From Archaeoglobus neptunius (lineage in GTDB: Archaea; Halobacteriota; Archaeoglobi; Archaeoglobales; Archaeoglobaceae), in contig NZ_JAEKIW010000014.1 in assembly GCF_016757965.1 (NCBI RefSeq), positions 1 to 64,000 on the forward strand: 64,000 bases of DNA, in the 5' to 3' direction. Below are positions 1 through 7,941 of this stretch, in pieces. The notes below the pieces were generated by a model. It had not been told where the DNA came from. It saw only the letters and a program-made list of their open reading frames with translations, and did no database searches. The first letter of the stretch is position 1, and every line of letters starts with the position of its first letter. Position numbers and translations under genes: made by a program.

Positions 1-1
1 C

Positions 2-142
2 CTTGATTATTCGCCGATAAGACACATGGCGAACATTGAGAGCGTTTATACGTACGAGGGGACGGATGACATCCACACGCTGATACTCGGCAGAGCGATA
101 ACCGGATTGCAGGCGTTCAGGAGGGAGCTGATCGTCAAATGA
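2..142 (+). CDS. Acyl-CoA dehydrogenase, glutaryl-CoA dehydrogenase type (C-terminal end only)
   Basis: Only the last 46 residues lie in the window. They contain [18 protein letters not shown], which matches the C-terminal helix of glutaryl-CoA dehydrogenases; the Glu in YEGT is the catalytic base of acyl-CoA dehydrogenases. These FAD enzymes oxidise glutaryl-CoA or a similar acyl-CoA, with or without decarboxylation. The stop overlaps the next start as ATGA at 139-142, so it is translationally coupled to the CoA-transferase. The exact substrate cannot be told from this fragment. Confidence 0.85.
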   Translation, partial: LDYSPIRHMANIESVYTYEGTDDIHTLILGRAITGLQAFRRELIVK

Positions 143-1332
143 AGAGCTTTCCCCCATTTAACGACCTGTTTGTTCTGGAACTGGGGCAGGCAGTTGCGGG
201 ACCGTACATCGGCACTCTGCTGGCAGACCTGGGAGCGGAGGTAATCCATATCGAGAGGCCTAAGGTGGGCGATCTTGCCAGGCACTGGATACCAATAAGG
301 GGAGATCTCAGCTTCTACTTTGGTGTGGTGAACAGGAACAAGAAGTCGATGACCCTCGATTTGAAGCACGAGAAGGGAAAAGAGATCTTCTTTAAACTGG
401 CCGAGAAGGCGGATGTGATAATCGAGAACTTCGTTCCAGGAGTTGTGAAGAAGCTCGGAGTTGACTACGAGACTGTTAAGGAAATAAACCCGGATGTGAT
501 CTACTGTCACGTTTCCGGTTTTGGGCAGGATGGACCCTACAGGGATAGACCAGCCTTTGATCAGCTCATTCAGGGTGAAGCCGGGATAATAAGCTATACG
601 GGTACGAGAGACACGCCATGCAAGATAAACGTTCCAATTACAGACCTCTTGGCATCCATGTACGGTACTTACGCTGTGCTTGCTGCGTTACTTAGGAGGG
701 AGAAGACCGGAGAGGGAATGGAGATCGACATCTCTCTTTTCGACTGTGCTGTAACCATGATGCTCAATCTGATGAACATGGCGATTGTTGAGGGCATGAA
801 GGATGAAGAGCTGAGGATGGGGACAAAGTACTTTCTCGCCACTCCTTACGAGCCCTATCCCGCTGGAGACGGAAAGCTCGTGAACATAGTTGTGGCCACC
901 GAGTGGCACTGGAAGGCCTTCTGCAAGGCTGTTGGACTGGAGAGCCTTATAGAGGATCCGAGGTTTGCAACAAATCAGCAGAGATTGAAGCACAGGGAGG
1001 AGCTGGAAAGGATAATTGTAGAGAAACTTAAGGAAAAACCCAGGGATGAGTGGGTGGAAATTCTGCTTAAGGCGGGCATCCCCTGTGGTGCTGTGAACAC
1101 AATTGAAGAGGTCATCGAACATCCACAGACGAGGCACAGAGGAACGGTTGTGGATGTTGAGTATCCGGGGCTGGGTGAAATCAAGCTGTTCAACAATCCT
1201 GTAAAGTTTTCTGGATTTGAAGTGAAGGTCAGAAGACCTCCAAAGCTTGGAGAACATACGGATGAAATTCTGAGGTCAGTGGGAATTTCGGAGGAGGAAA
1301 TTGAAGCCCTCAGGAAGGAGGGTGTGGTTTGA
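139..1332 (+). CDS. CaiB/BaiF family CoA-transferase (class III)
   Basis: This is a 397-residue class III CoA-transferase, which moves CoA between an acyl-CoA and a free acid through an aspartyl-CoA thioester. The N-terminal Rossmann-like part has the family text [20 protein letters not shown] and [12 protein letters not shown]. Asp169 in [11 protein letters not shown] sits at the position of the catalytic Asp169 of formyl-CoA transferase. The length is normal for the family. The start overlaps the preceding dehydrogenase stop (ATGA). With a glutaryl-CoA-type dehydrogenase upstream and a Liv-type importer downstream, activation of an imported dicarboxylic or aromatic acid is a reasonable inference, but the substrate is not shown by the sequence. 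Confidence 0.9.
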   Translation: MKSFPPFNDLFVLELGQAVAGPYIGTLLADLGAEVIHIERPKVGDLARHWIPIRGDLSFYFGVVNRNKKSMTLDLKHEKGKEIFFKLAEKADVIIENFVPGVVKKLGVDYETVKEINPDVIYCHVSGFGQDGPYRDRPAFDQLIQGEAGIISYTGTRDTPCKINVPITDLLASMYGTYAVLAALLRREKTGEGMEIDISLFDCAVTMMLNLMNMAIVEGMKDEELRMGTKYFLATPYEPYPAGDGKLVNIVVATEWHWKAFCKAVGLESLIEDPRFATNQQRLKHREELERIIVEKLKEKPRDEWVEILLKAGIPCGAVNTIEEVIEHPQTRHRGTVVDVEYPGLGEIKLFNNPVKFSGFEVKVRRPPKLGEHTDEILRSVGISEEEIEALRKEGVV

Positions 1333-1417
1333 TGACCCCTGATCTAACAGATTTAAAAATGAAAACATTTTTAAGTGTAATTTTTTTAGTGAAATTGCAA
1401 AAATGTGGTGAGGTGGT

Positions 1418-2719
1418 ATGTTGAAGAGGTTACTGATATTGGTGCTGGTGGGTGTTGTTTTGTTTTTTGCAGGATGTGCACAACAGCAGCAGCCTGCAGC
1501 ACAGCAGCAGCCTGCAGCCAAAGAAGAGACTCTCTATTTTGGAGCTCCAATAAGCCTTTCGGGGAAGTTTGCTGACGAAGGTAAGGCATCTCTTTACGGT
1601 ATGCAGGTGGCTGCGAAATGGATCAACGAGCATGGGGGGATTAAGGTAGGTGACAAGACCTACAAGATCGAGATAAAGTACTATGACGATGAGTCAAAGA
1701 AAGAGAACGTCCAGAGTCTGATCGAGAGGCTGGCAACGGTGGATAAGGTCAAGTTCATCCTCGCACCCTACAGCTCTGGTCTTACACTGGCCGCAGCGCC
1801 CATTGCCGAGAAGTACAAGGTTCTGCTGAACAGCCATGGCGGTGCGAGTGACTACATCTTCGAGCAGGGCTACTACTACGTTGTCCAGACTCTCAGTCCA
1901 GCAAGCAAGTACCAGATCGGATTCCTCGACATGGTTCACAAGCTTGATCCGAATGCAAAGAGGCTGGCGCTGGTTTACGAGGATGGAGAGTTCTCCAGAG
2001 CAGTCCACCAGGCTGCCAAGGAGTATGCCAAGAAACTTGGATTTGAGATCGTTTACGAAAAGACCTATCCACGAGGAACCAACGACCTGTCCCCCATCCT
2101 GAATGAACTCAAGGCCACGAAACCCGATGTTATAATTGGCGGTGGACATTTCGCTGACGGGCAGTTGCTTGCGAAGCAGCTTGCCGAACTGGACATAAAC
2201 ATCAAAGCCATTTCAATACTCGTCGCTCCAACGTTCCCCCAGTTCTACGAGGCATTGGGCAACAAGGCGGAGGGCATTTGCGGTCCTGCACAGTGGGAGG
2301 TTGGTGCGAAGTACTCTCCTGACGTTGCCAAAAAGCTTGGTGTGGAGTGGTACGGACCAACTCAGGATGAGTTCCTGTCAATGTACAGAGAGCTGGCTGG
2401 TAAGGATGCCGTTCCACCCTACCAGGCGGCTGAAGCTGCAGCAGCGGTGCTGAGTTATGCAAAGGCAATCGAAAAGGCGCAGAGCCTCGATCCGACCAAG
2501 GTCAGGGAGGCTATGAACGACCTCAAATTCATGTGCCTCTATGGTCTCTGGCAGATTGATCCGAAGACAGGAAAACAGATTGGACACGACATGGTGATAA
2601 TCCAGTGGCAGAACGGCGAAAAGAAGATCGTGTGGCCAGAATCTGCAGCCACCGCAACTCCATGCTATCCGATGCCAACATGGGAGGAGAAGGCAAACGG
2701 AGCGACGTGTGGTAGCTGA
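1418..2719 (+). CDS. Liv-type ABC transporter substrate-binding lipoprotein
   Basis: This 433-residue periplasmic-binding-type protein of the hydrophobic amino acid uptake (HAAT) family resembles LivK. The N-terminus is a lipoprotein signal with lipobox LFFAGC and Cys20 as the likely lipidated residue. A Gln/Pro/Ala linker (QQQQPAAQQQPAA) and the family start ETLYFGAPISLSGKFADEG follow. The ATG at 1418 has the good ribosome site GGTGAGGTGGT. Family members bind branched-chain amino acids, but also amides, aromatic acids and dicarboxylates. It is first in the order binding protein, two permeases, two ATPases. T-rich DNA after the gene may reduce read-through so that the binding protein is made in excess. 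Confidence 0.9.
   Translation: MLKRLLILVLVGVVLFFAGCAQQQQPAAQQQPAAKEETLYFGAPISLSGKFADEGKASLYGMQVAAKWINEHGGIKVGDKTYKIEIKYYDDESKKENVQSLIERLATVDKVKFILAPYSSGLTLAAAPIAEKYKVLLNSHGGASDYIFEQGYYYVVQTLSPASKYQIGFLDMVHKLDPNAKRLALVYEDGEFSRAVHQAAKEYAKKLGFEIVYEKTYPRGTNDLSPILNELKATKPDVIIGGGHFADGQLLAKQLAELDINIKAISILVAPTFPQFYEALGNKAEGICGPAQWEVGAKYSPDVAKKLGVEWYGPTQDEFLSMYRELAGKDAVPPYQAAEAAAAVLSYAKAIEKAQSLDPTKVREAMNDLKFMCLYGLWQIDPKTGKQIGHDMVIIQWQNGEKKIVWPESAATATPCYPMPTWEEKANGATCGS
1483..1518 (+). repeat. Perfect 18-bp tandem duplication in the lipoprotein linker
   Basis: The unit ACAGCAGCAGCCTGCAGC occurs twice without a break (1483-1500 and 1501-1518). It encodes the repeated Gln-Gln-Gln-Pro-Ala-Ala linker just behind the lipidated cysteine. 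Copy number could vary without breaking the frame. Confidence 0.9.
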
Positions 2720-2745
2720 TTAATTTTTTAATTTTTAATTTTTGG
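2720..2745 (+). terminator. Oligo-T stretch between binding-protein gene and permease genes
   Basis: Directly after the stop, the non-template strand carries three T runs (ATTTTTTAATTTTTAATTTT). Archaeal RNA polymerase terminates at such runs without a hairpin. A partial terminator here would lower expression of the permeases and ATPases relative to the binding protein. This is inference from base composition only. Confidence 0.45.
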
Positions 2746-2752
2746 TGATGCT

Positions 2753-3643
2753 ATGGCTTTTGTAGAACAGATGTTAGCGAACCTGCTGTACGGGGCGATC
2801 CTTGGAGCGGTGTATGGCCTTGCAACAATGGGCCTCAGTCTTATCTTCGGGGTACTGAGAATCGTCAATGTCGGACATGGCGCCTTTATCATGGTTGGAG
2901 CTTTCACAGCCTACTGGATGTTTACTCTCTACGGAGTATCTCCAGTCCTCTCTATACCGCTTGCAATGGCTGCAGGTATGATAATTGGAGTGGCGATCTA
3001 TCTCGTTGTTGTTAAAAGGTTAATCGATGCTCCAGAGCTGTCAACACTTCTTGCCATGTTTGCAATCGGAATATTCATAGAAGAGGCCGCAAAGCTGATC
3101 TGGGGTGCGGACTACGTCGGATATAGCTGGGAAATTGGCAGCATTTCACTGCCGTTCACCGAAATACCCTACACGAAGCTGGTGGCATTTATCTCGAGCA
3201 TCCTGATTGCAGCGGCAGTATACCTGTGGTTCAGGAAGACCAAACTGGGTAAGGCCGTTAGAGCTGTCGTGGAGGATAGAGATGGGGCAATAACCTGTGG
3301 TATTGACGTGAACAGGATATACGCACTCAGCTTTGCCCTTGGTATTGGACTGACGGTCCTCAGCGGGGTGCTTGTTACCCTTTTCACACCTGTTGGAATC
3401 AACGCCTACATGGGTGGAGAGTACACTCTCAAGGCCTTCGTCATAGCTGTTCTCGGTGGACTGGCATCTCCCTGGGGGGCTTTCTATGCTGGGTTCATTT
3501 TCGGCCTTATAGAGAATGGAAGCTACACACTACTTGGACTGATCCCGGGAATTGAGCCCTTCGGCCTCACGAGGTTTGTGAGCTTTGCTGTCCTGATGCT
3601 TGTGCTGTTAATCAAACCAACAGGCCTGCTGGGAGGTGAATGA
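2753..3643 (+). CDS. livH: Liv-type ABC transporter permease (LivH-like)
   Basis: This 296-residue inner-membrane permease has about eight hydrophobic segments. It begins with the typical ANLLYGAILGAVYGLATMGL, followed by SLIFGVLRIVNVGHG, a hallmark of LivH. The conserved cytoplasmic loop GKAVRAVVEDRDGAITCGID, which contacts the ATPases, lies after the middle of the protein. It pairs with LivM to form the channel. The ATG at 2753 follows GGTG, and the next gene starts one base after the stop. Substrate specificity comes from the binding protein, so the LivH name is by family only. Confidence 0.93.
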   Translation: MAFVEQMLANLLYGAILGAVYGLATMGLSLIFGVLRIVNVGHGAFIMVGAFTAYWMFTLYGVSPVLSIPLAMAAGMIIGVAIYLVVVKRLIDAPELSTLLAMFAIGIFIEEAAKLIWGADYVGYSWEIGSISLPFTEIPYTKLVAFISSILIAAAVYLWFRKTKLGKAVRAVVEDRDGAITCGIDVNRIYALSFALGIGLTVLSGVLVTLFTPVGINAYMGGEYTLKAFVIAVLGGLASPWGAFYAGFIFGLIENGSYTLLGLIPGIEPFGLTRFVSFAVLMLVLLIKPTGLLGGE

Positions 3644-4627
3644 ATGAAGAGCTACCGACCGCTGATAACGCTGTTTCTCTCCTATGCAGTAATGATCGCC
3701 ATCGGACAGTCCGTAGAGGGAATGTGGCAGCCGGTAATGCTCGTGGTATTTTACATAGCCATAGGGCAGGCTCTGAACGTCTTTCTTGGAATGACCGGGT
3801 ACGTCAACTTCGGTTACGTTGCTCTGCTGGGTGTTGGTGCGTACGGAATGGGTGTTGCCCTGGGCTACTACAACCAGCTTGGACTTGTACCGACTCTCGT
3901 TCTCGGATTTGTCCTGGCGGCACTTTTTGCACTGCTGGTTTCAATACTGGTCGGTGGTATAGCACTTAGATTGAGAGGGGCATATTTCGCAATTGCAACC
4001 ATCGGTGTCAACGAGGCTATCAAGTATCTGATTATGGGTGCCAAAATCTGGGGAGGATCTGAAGGGATAGTGCTTTCAGGAATACTGAGAAAAGCCTTTG
4101 GTGCGGATATGATGAGGTTTCTGTCCACAACCTTTGCTGATGCAAGCGTGATTACGGTTGCGATAGCTGCAGGTATTGTCACAGCTTATATTCTGAACAG
4201 TCGTGTGGGTTATGCTCTGATAGCTCTGAGGGAGGATGAGGAGGCTGCAAAAGTTATGGGCATTAATGTTACAAAGTACAAGCTTGTGGCCTTCATGGTA
4301 AGCTGTGTACTCGCCGGTCTGATTGGCGCAACCGCCTGGACACTCAAGCTAACGTATGTCTTCCCCGAAGACGTGTTTGCCATAAACTATACCGTGGAGG
4401 CGATAGTCATAGTCATGCTGGGCGGTGCAGGAACACTTCTCGGACCCGTGGTGGGCGGTCTGATTTACGCTTTGCTGAAATACTACCTGGCAATAGCATT
4501 TCCGGGAATGCAGTTGCTGATCCTGGCTCCTCTGCTTATCGCAGTGATACTGGTTTTTCCTGAGGGGGTTGTTGGCTACCTCGCAAAGAGAGCAAGAGGA
4601 ACGAGATTTGAGAATTTCATAAGGTGA
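3644..4627 (+). CDS. livM: Liv-type ABC transporter permease (LivM-like)
   Basis: This 327-residue permease with about nine membrane segments is the second channel subunit. Family text includes ALNVFLGMTGYVNFGYVALL, ALRLRGAYFAIATIGVNEA and the EAA-like ATPase contact loop GYALIALREDEEAAKVMGI. The C-terminal LGGAGTLLGPVVGG is also typical. It starts immediately after the livH stop (TGAATG). Its own stop lies inside the ribosome site of the ATPase gene that follows. The C-terminal tail after the last membrane segment is short and basic. Confidence 0.93.
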   Translation: MKSYRPLITLFLSYAVMIAIGQSVEGMWQPVMLVVFYIAIGQALNVFLGMTGYVNFGYVALLGVGAYGMGVALGYYNQLGLVPTLVLGFVLAALFALLVSILVGGIALRLRGAYFAIATIGVNEAIKYLIMGAKIWGGSEGIVLSGILRKAFGADMMRFLSTTFADASVITVAIAAGIVTAYILNSRVGYALIALREDEEAAKVMGINVTKYKLVAFMVSCVLAGLIGATAWTLKLTYVFPEDVFAINYTVEAIVIVMLGGAGTLLGPVVGGLIYALLKYYLAIAFPGMQLLILAPLLIAVILVFPEGVVGYLAKRARGTRFENFIR

Positions 4628-4632
4628 TTGCA

Positions 4633-5367
4633 ATGCTGCTCAAACTTGAGGGTGTGACGAAGAGGTTTGGAGGGCTGGTTGCCGTAAACTCGCTTGATCT
4701 CGAGATAGACGAAGGGGAGAAACTTGGAGTTGTGGGGCCAAACGGGAGCGGTAAAACTACGCTGTACAACCTCATAAGCGGAGTGTACATGCCGGATGAG
4801 GGCCGGATATTTTTTGATGGAAAGGAGATCACCAATATGCCCCCTCACGAGAGAACAAAGCTCGGAATAGCCAGAACCTTCCAGATACCACGACCCTTCG
4901 GTTCTGCGAGTGTGAGGGAGAATGTGGCAATAGGGGCAATGTTTGGAAGGGCGAATGCAGGTGTGGATGAGGCTCTTGAGATGGCTGACGAATATCTGCA
5001 AATGGTTGGGATGTACGATTTAAGAGATAAGGAAGCAAAACTGCTCACGCCCCTAGAAAAAAAGCTGATGGAGCTTGCAAGGGCGCTGGCAATGAAACCA
5101 AAACTCCTTCTTCTGGATGAGCTGCTTGCCGGAATGAATCCCAAGGATATCACTAGGATTCTTGACCTGATAAGCAAGGTTAGAGAGGAGGAGAATATAG
5201 CAAGCATTGCGATGGTCGAGCATTTAATGCACGCCATTACTAAATTTGCCGAAAGGGTTGTGGTGATGCATCAGGGTTCAAAGCTCATAGAGGGACCAAC
5301 AATGGAGGTTCTCAACGACCCTAAGGTTATTGAGGTGTATTTGGGTGAAAAGCTCAAAATAGGGTGA
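4633..5367 (+). CDS. livG: Liv-type ABC transporter ATPase (LivG-like)
   Basis: This ATPase has Walker A GPNGSGKTT and Walker B KLLLLDEL followed by the LivG text LAGMNPKD. The usual ABC signature (LSGGQ or LPYGQQ) is replaced by LTPLEKKLMELARAL, so the signature of this subunit is degenerate. I chose the ATG at 4633 because AAGGTGA sits five bases upstream. A GTG at 4624 would place the start inside that ribosome site. It works as a heterodimer with LivF, whose signature is intact. Confidence 0.92.
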   Translation: MLLKLEGVTKRFGGLVAVNSLDLEIDEGEKLGVVGPNGSGKTTLYNLISGVYMPDEGRIFFDGKEITNMPPHERTKLGIARTFQIPRPFGSASVRENVAIGAMFGRANAGVDEALEMADEYLQMVGMYDLRDKEAKLLTPLEKKLMELARALAMKPKLLLLDELLAGMNPKDITRILDLISKVREEENIASIAMVEHLMHAITKFAERVVVMHQGSKLIEGPTMEVLNDPKVIEVYLGEKLKIG

Positions 5368-5371
5368 TCGG

Positions 5372-6076
5372 ATGCTGAACGTTTCAGGTCTTGAGTCAGG
5401 CTATGGAGAGATGCAGGTTCTCTGGGGAGTGGACTTGGAAGTGAAGGAAAAGAGTGTCACAGTCGTTCTGGGTCCAAACGGGGCAGGAAAGAGTACAACT
5501 CTTAAAACAATCTTTGGCACCTTAAAACCCTGGAGTGGAAGGGTAGAGTACATAGGGGAGGACGTGACCAACACTCCACCCCACAAAAAAGTTGAGCTCG
5601 GCATAACCTTTGTTCCGGAGGGCAGACACCTGTTTCCAAACATGACGGTAAAAGACAACCTGCTGATGGGGGCTTACCTTAAAAAGGCTGAAGAAAAGCT
5701 TGAAGAGTCACTGGAACTTGTTTACACTCTGTTTCCCAGACTGAAGGAAAGAGAAACTCAGAAGGCCGGAACCCTTAGTGGAGGTGAACAGCAGATGCTG
5801 GCAATTGCCAGAGCCCTCATGACATCCCCAAACCTGATATTGATGGATGAACCAAGCCAGGGACTTGCTCCAAAGCTGGTGAAAGAAGTATTCGAGACCA
5901 TACTGAGACTTAAGGACGAAGGTTTGACGATTCTTCTTGTTGAGCAGAACGTATTTGCCTCACTGGAAATTTCAGATTATGCATACGTGCTGCATGAGGG
6001 CAAAATTGCGTTCGGCGGTACGGTGGATGAGGTTAAGGAGAGTGATGAGATAAAGAAAGCATATCTGGGGGTGTGA
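5372..6076 (+). CDS. livF: Liv-type ABC transporter ATPase (LivF-like)
   Basis: This 234-residue ATPase has Walker A GPNGAGKST, a canonical signature GTLSGGEQQMLAIARAL, Walker B LILMDEPSQGLAP and switch histidine region LLVEQN. The stretch ITFVPEGRHLFPNMTVKDNL is the characteristic LivF Q-loop region. It starts four bases after livG, with the ribosome site AGGGTGAT overlapping the livG end. The TGA stop overlaps an upstream alternative GTG of the stress-protein gene, so the six genes from 1418 read as one operon. Confidence 0.93.
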   Translation: MLNVSGLESGYGEMQVLWGVDLEVKEKSVTVVLGPNGAGKSTTLKTIFGTLKPWSGRVEYIGEDVTNTPPHKKVELGITFVPEGRHLFPNMTVKDNLLMGAYLKKAEEKLEESLELVYTLFPRLKERETQKAGTLSGGEQQMLAIARALMTSPNLILMDEPSQGLAPKLVKEVFETILRLKDEGLTILLVEQNVFASLEISDYAYVLHEGKIAFGGTVDEVKESDEIKKAYLGV

Positions 6077-6078
6077 AA

Positions 6079-6471
6079 ATGGCAATTGTTGTGGCAGTTG
6101 ACCACTCTGAAAGAACTCCACGAATTCTGGATTTTGCGGTAAACGAGGCAAAGCTGAGAAATGAGAAACTTCTGTTCATTCACTCGCTGTACGGGGGGGA
6201 TAAGACGGATGAAAAGGAAATCGAAGCTGGTGAGAGACTTCTGGACTACGTCGTTAGCCTTGCTCAGAGCAGAGGGGTGGAGGCCGAAAAGCACCTTCTT
6301 GTGAGGGGTAAGGAGCCTGAAGACGACATTGTAGAGTTTGCCGAGGAGGTAGATGCGTCTCTGATCATCATTGGCGTCAGGAAAAGAAGACCGGCAGGGA
6401 AGCTCTTGTTCGGAAGTGTCGCACAGCAGGTAATTCTCAATGCAAAACAGCCTGTCGTCTGTATAAAATAA
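6079..6471 (+). CDS. Universal stress protein (UspA family)
   Basis: This 130-residue single-domain Usp starts with MAIVVAVDHSERTPRILDFA, typical of the first strand and ATP site. The C-terminal nucleotide loop normally reads G-2X-G-9X-G-S/T. Here it is GVRKRRPAGKLLFGS, so the second glycine is Lys, and ATP binding may be altered. I prefer the ATG at 6079 (GGGGGTG upstream) over a GTG at 6073. It is the last gene of the transporter operon. Small Usp proteins are often placed with transporters, and the role is unknown. Confidence 0.85.
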   Translation: MAIVVAVDHSERTPRILDFAVNEAKLRNEKLLFIHSLYGGDKTDEKEIEAGERLLDYVVSLAQSRGVEAEKHLLVRGKEPEDDIVEFAEEVDASLIIIGVRKRRPAGKLLFGSVAQQVILNAKQPVVCIK

Positions 6472-6472
6472 C

Positions 6473-6496
6473 TTTTTTAGAGAACTTTTTTTAATT
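6473..6496 (+). terminator. T-rich end of the transporter operon
   Basis: Two T runs (CTTTTTTAG and CTTTTTTTAATTTTG) follow the stress-protein stop directly, as expected for archaeal factor-independent termination. Nothing else coding on the plus strand follows for about 600 bases. Confidence 0.4.
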
Positions 6497-6782
6497 TTGT
6501 CACTGAATGTAGTTGAGTAATGCTTATTTTAGGGATTTCGGCTTCAGAGATGTAATGGAGGGGCATAAGAACTGTTATTGCAGAGCCGATTAGAGAAGGG
6601 AGGAAACCTGTGAATTCAAAAGTTCTTCTAAAGCTTCCTTCTCCACCGAAAAATGCTGACAATCCGTGCATTATCGCTGCTAAGATTGGTCAGACTGCAA
6701 ACATTCCAATAAAGCTGCCGATGTAAGCTCCTATTGCAAAGAACTTAGCCCAATTCAACAGGAAGATCCTGAGAAAGCTTGG
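6477..6782 (-). pseudogene. Yip1-family membrane protein, N-terminal/middle half, decayed
   Basis: Read leftward, the frame gives FLLNWAKFFAIGAYIGSF, an in-frame TGA near 6695, then HGLSAFFGGEGSFRRTFEFT and LPSLIGSAITVL. These are features of archaeal Yip1-domain membrane proteins (FGG-x-GSFKRT-x-E-x-x-G). The start region is missing, because the frame is closed at 6783-6785. Homology seems to stop at the direct repeat at 6502-6509, and the last residues (TKLKKVL) are encoded outside the element. The matching C-terminal half is at 9141-9385. Confidence 0.6.
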
Positions 6783-6857
6783 TTACGAGGAAGTACTGGT
6801 ACGCTGAAACCAGTACGGATAAAGTAACGACTATCACCAACTTATCCTAACCTCTTT

Positions 6858-6938
6858 CCCGACAACGCGAAGAAAGCAGGTGTGGATGCTTATTACCTGA
6901 TCGAGGAGTTTGGAAGGACACATATGCGAAGATTTTGA
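6858..6938 (+). pseudogene. PIN-domain (VapC-like) C-terminal remnant
   Basis: The frame reads PDNAKKAGVDAYYLIEEFG before a stop. It matches the C-terminus of the toxin at 9060-9120 (NAKKAGIEAYYLIEEFD) with only two conservative changes in the shared 16 residues. The rest of the gene upstream is not readable. It is therefore a scar of an earlier, related toxin gene. Bases 6939-7030 hold nothing I can identify. Confidence 0.6.
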
Positions 6939-7031
6939 TCAGACTCAGCATGTTGATTGTACGTTCCATACTTAACAGTTTCCTTATTTAACTTATCCAT
7001 AATTTTTTGATAGAGATTGTATATCGTAAGA

Positions 7032-7040
7032 CTTAAATAG
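7032..7040 (+). promoter_or_regulatory. TATA box for the small secreted peptide gene
   Basis: CTTAAATAG is a good archaeal TATA box and predicts a start of transcription near 7060. That leaves a short leader with a ribosome site (GAGGTGGG) before the ATG at 7085. Confidence 0.5.
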
Positions 7041-7084
7041 ACATAGCATGCAGATTGTGATGAGCAGAATGAGGTGGGTTAGAG

Positions 7085-7378
7085 ATGTATGAGGTAAAGG
7101 ACTGGAACGAGGAAGTGATGAAGTGGCTGGCTGTTGGGCTCTGTCTGGCTATGGTAGGGATGGCGGTGATGCCGATGGCTGTTGGAGATGCGACAGCCGT
7201 TTATGCGTATTACTCAGGAGAGGACATGAACCCGTACCTTGCCTCAGGTGGACTTATCGCCGGTTTCGGTTTTATGAAGGCAAGCGATCTTCTATTGGTC
7301 GCTGAGCTGGCTGGGGTTGCTACTGCTGGTGTGGGTGCTGCAGTGCTAGTAGGAATAGGTGTGGGAGTAATAGCATGA
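7085..7378 (+). CDS. Putative secreted hydrophobic peptide, circular-bacteriocin-like precursor
   Basis: This 97-residue protein is not a family I can name. A charged start (MYEVKDWNEEV) leads into a signal-like hydrophobic segment (MKWLAVGLCLAMVGMAVM). A roughly 60-residue Gly/Ala/Val-rich region follows and ends GVGAAVLVGIGVGVIA. Two possible starts exist: ATG 7085 (GAGGTGGG upstream) and ATG 7118 (GAGG upstream). Cleavage near AVGDA would release about 61 residues, in the size range of circular bacteriocins (58-70). Two small membrane proteins and a SpoIIM/DUF95 protein follow; DUF95 proteins are standard maturation or immunity partners in circular-bacteriocin clusters. No ABC ATPase is present. 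The antimicrobial role is inference. Confidence 0.5.
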   Translation: MYEVKDWNEEVMKWLAVGLCLAMVGMAVMPMAVGDATAVYAYYSGEDMNPYLASGGLIAGFGFMKASDLLLVAELAGVATAGVGAAVLVGIGVGVIA

Positions 7379-7387
7379 GGCGGTAGA

Positions 7388-7708
7388 ATGAACAGCACTC
7401 CCTTTTATTTAATTTTTGGGGCAACTCTCATCGAGATTGCAAAGATAATTAGACCAAAACTAAAAAAATCTGCAGTAGTAGCGGCTGTACAGCTCTTTGT
7501 TTTAATATTATCGATATTAGCAACCGTTAAATACTCGGTAAGCATATTATTCGTATTGGCGTCAATTTTAATGGTAACCGTAATTGTAACTGAGGTAGGT
7601 GAGATTTATATAGTACGGAATCTAACTCTAACTCAAAAGTTTGTTATGGTCTTTTGCATAATTTCAGTAGGGGTCGCGCTTATAGTTTACGGAACGGTGG
7701 TGAAATGA
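7388..7708 (+). CDS. Small membrane protein, function unknown
   Basis: These 106 residues contain three to four hydrophobic segments (about 3-20, 28-48, 50-70, 85-103) separated by short basic loops (RPKLKK). I recognise no family. It starts ten bases after the peptide gene and overlaps the next gene by ATGA, so it is in the same operon. The DNA is clearly A+T-richer than the flanking transporter and trp genes. In a bacteriocin-type cluster it could be an immunity or export-associated membrane protein, but nothing in the sequence proves that. Confidence 0.65.
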   Translation: MNSTPFYLIFGATLIEIAKIIRPKLKKSAVVAAVQLFVLILSILATVKYSVSILFVLASILMVTVIVTEVGEIYIVRNLTLTQKFVMVFCIISVGVALIVYGTVVK

Positions 7709-7935
7709 ACGAAAAAACAAGCAAAAAAGACTTTGATGAAAAAGTAAACAAAGTTGTGAAATATGGTATTACATTTGGGTTGCTTACAGGACTTTTGATA
7801 GCCATTCTGGAGCACCTAACTGGCGCGAAAGGCAAAATAGCGGAGTATAGTATTGTATTTCTTAGTATCTCTGGATTTGTTATTTTTGTAATTTTTATTG
7901 TTTATACAATGGTACAACTACAGTCTAAGAGATAG
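7705..7935 (+). CDS. Small two-segment membrane protein, function unknown
   Basis: The 76-residue protein begins MNEKTSKKDFDEKVNKVVKY, a charged amphipathic start, followed by two membrane segments around ITFGLLTGLLIAIL and YSIVFLSISGFVIFVIFIV. The start at 7705 overlaps the preceding stop (ATGA). A longer reading from 7654 would overlap the upstream gene and is not needed. Small cationic proteins with one or two membrane segments often serve as immunity proteins in circular-bacteriocin loci. That comparison is by size and layout only. Confidence 0.6.
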   Translation: MNEKTSKKDFDEKVNKVVKYGITFGLLTGLLIAILEHLTGAKGKIAEYSIVFLSISGFVIFVIFIVYTMVQLQSKR

Positions 7936-7941
7936 AAAAGT

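Noticed and set aside
6756-6806. Plus-strand frame FNRKILRKLGYEEVLVR ending in TGA
   Set aside because: It looks coding-like but is short, has no start and overlaps the Yip1 remnant on the other strand; it may be another toxin scar but cannot be supported.
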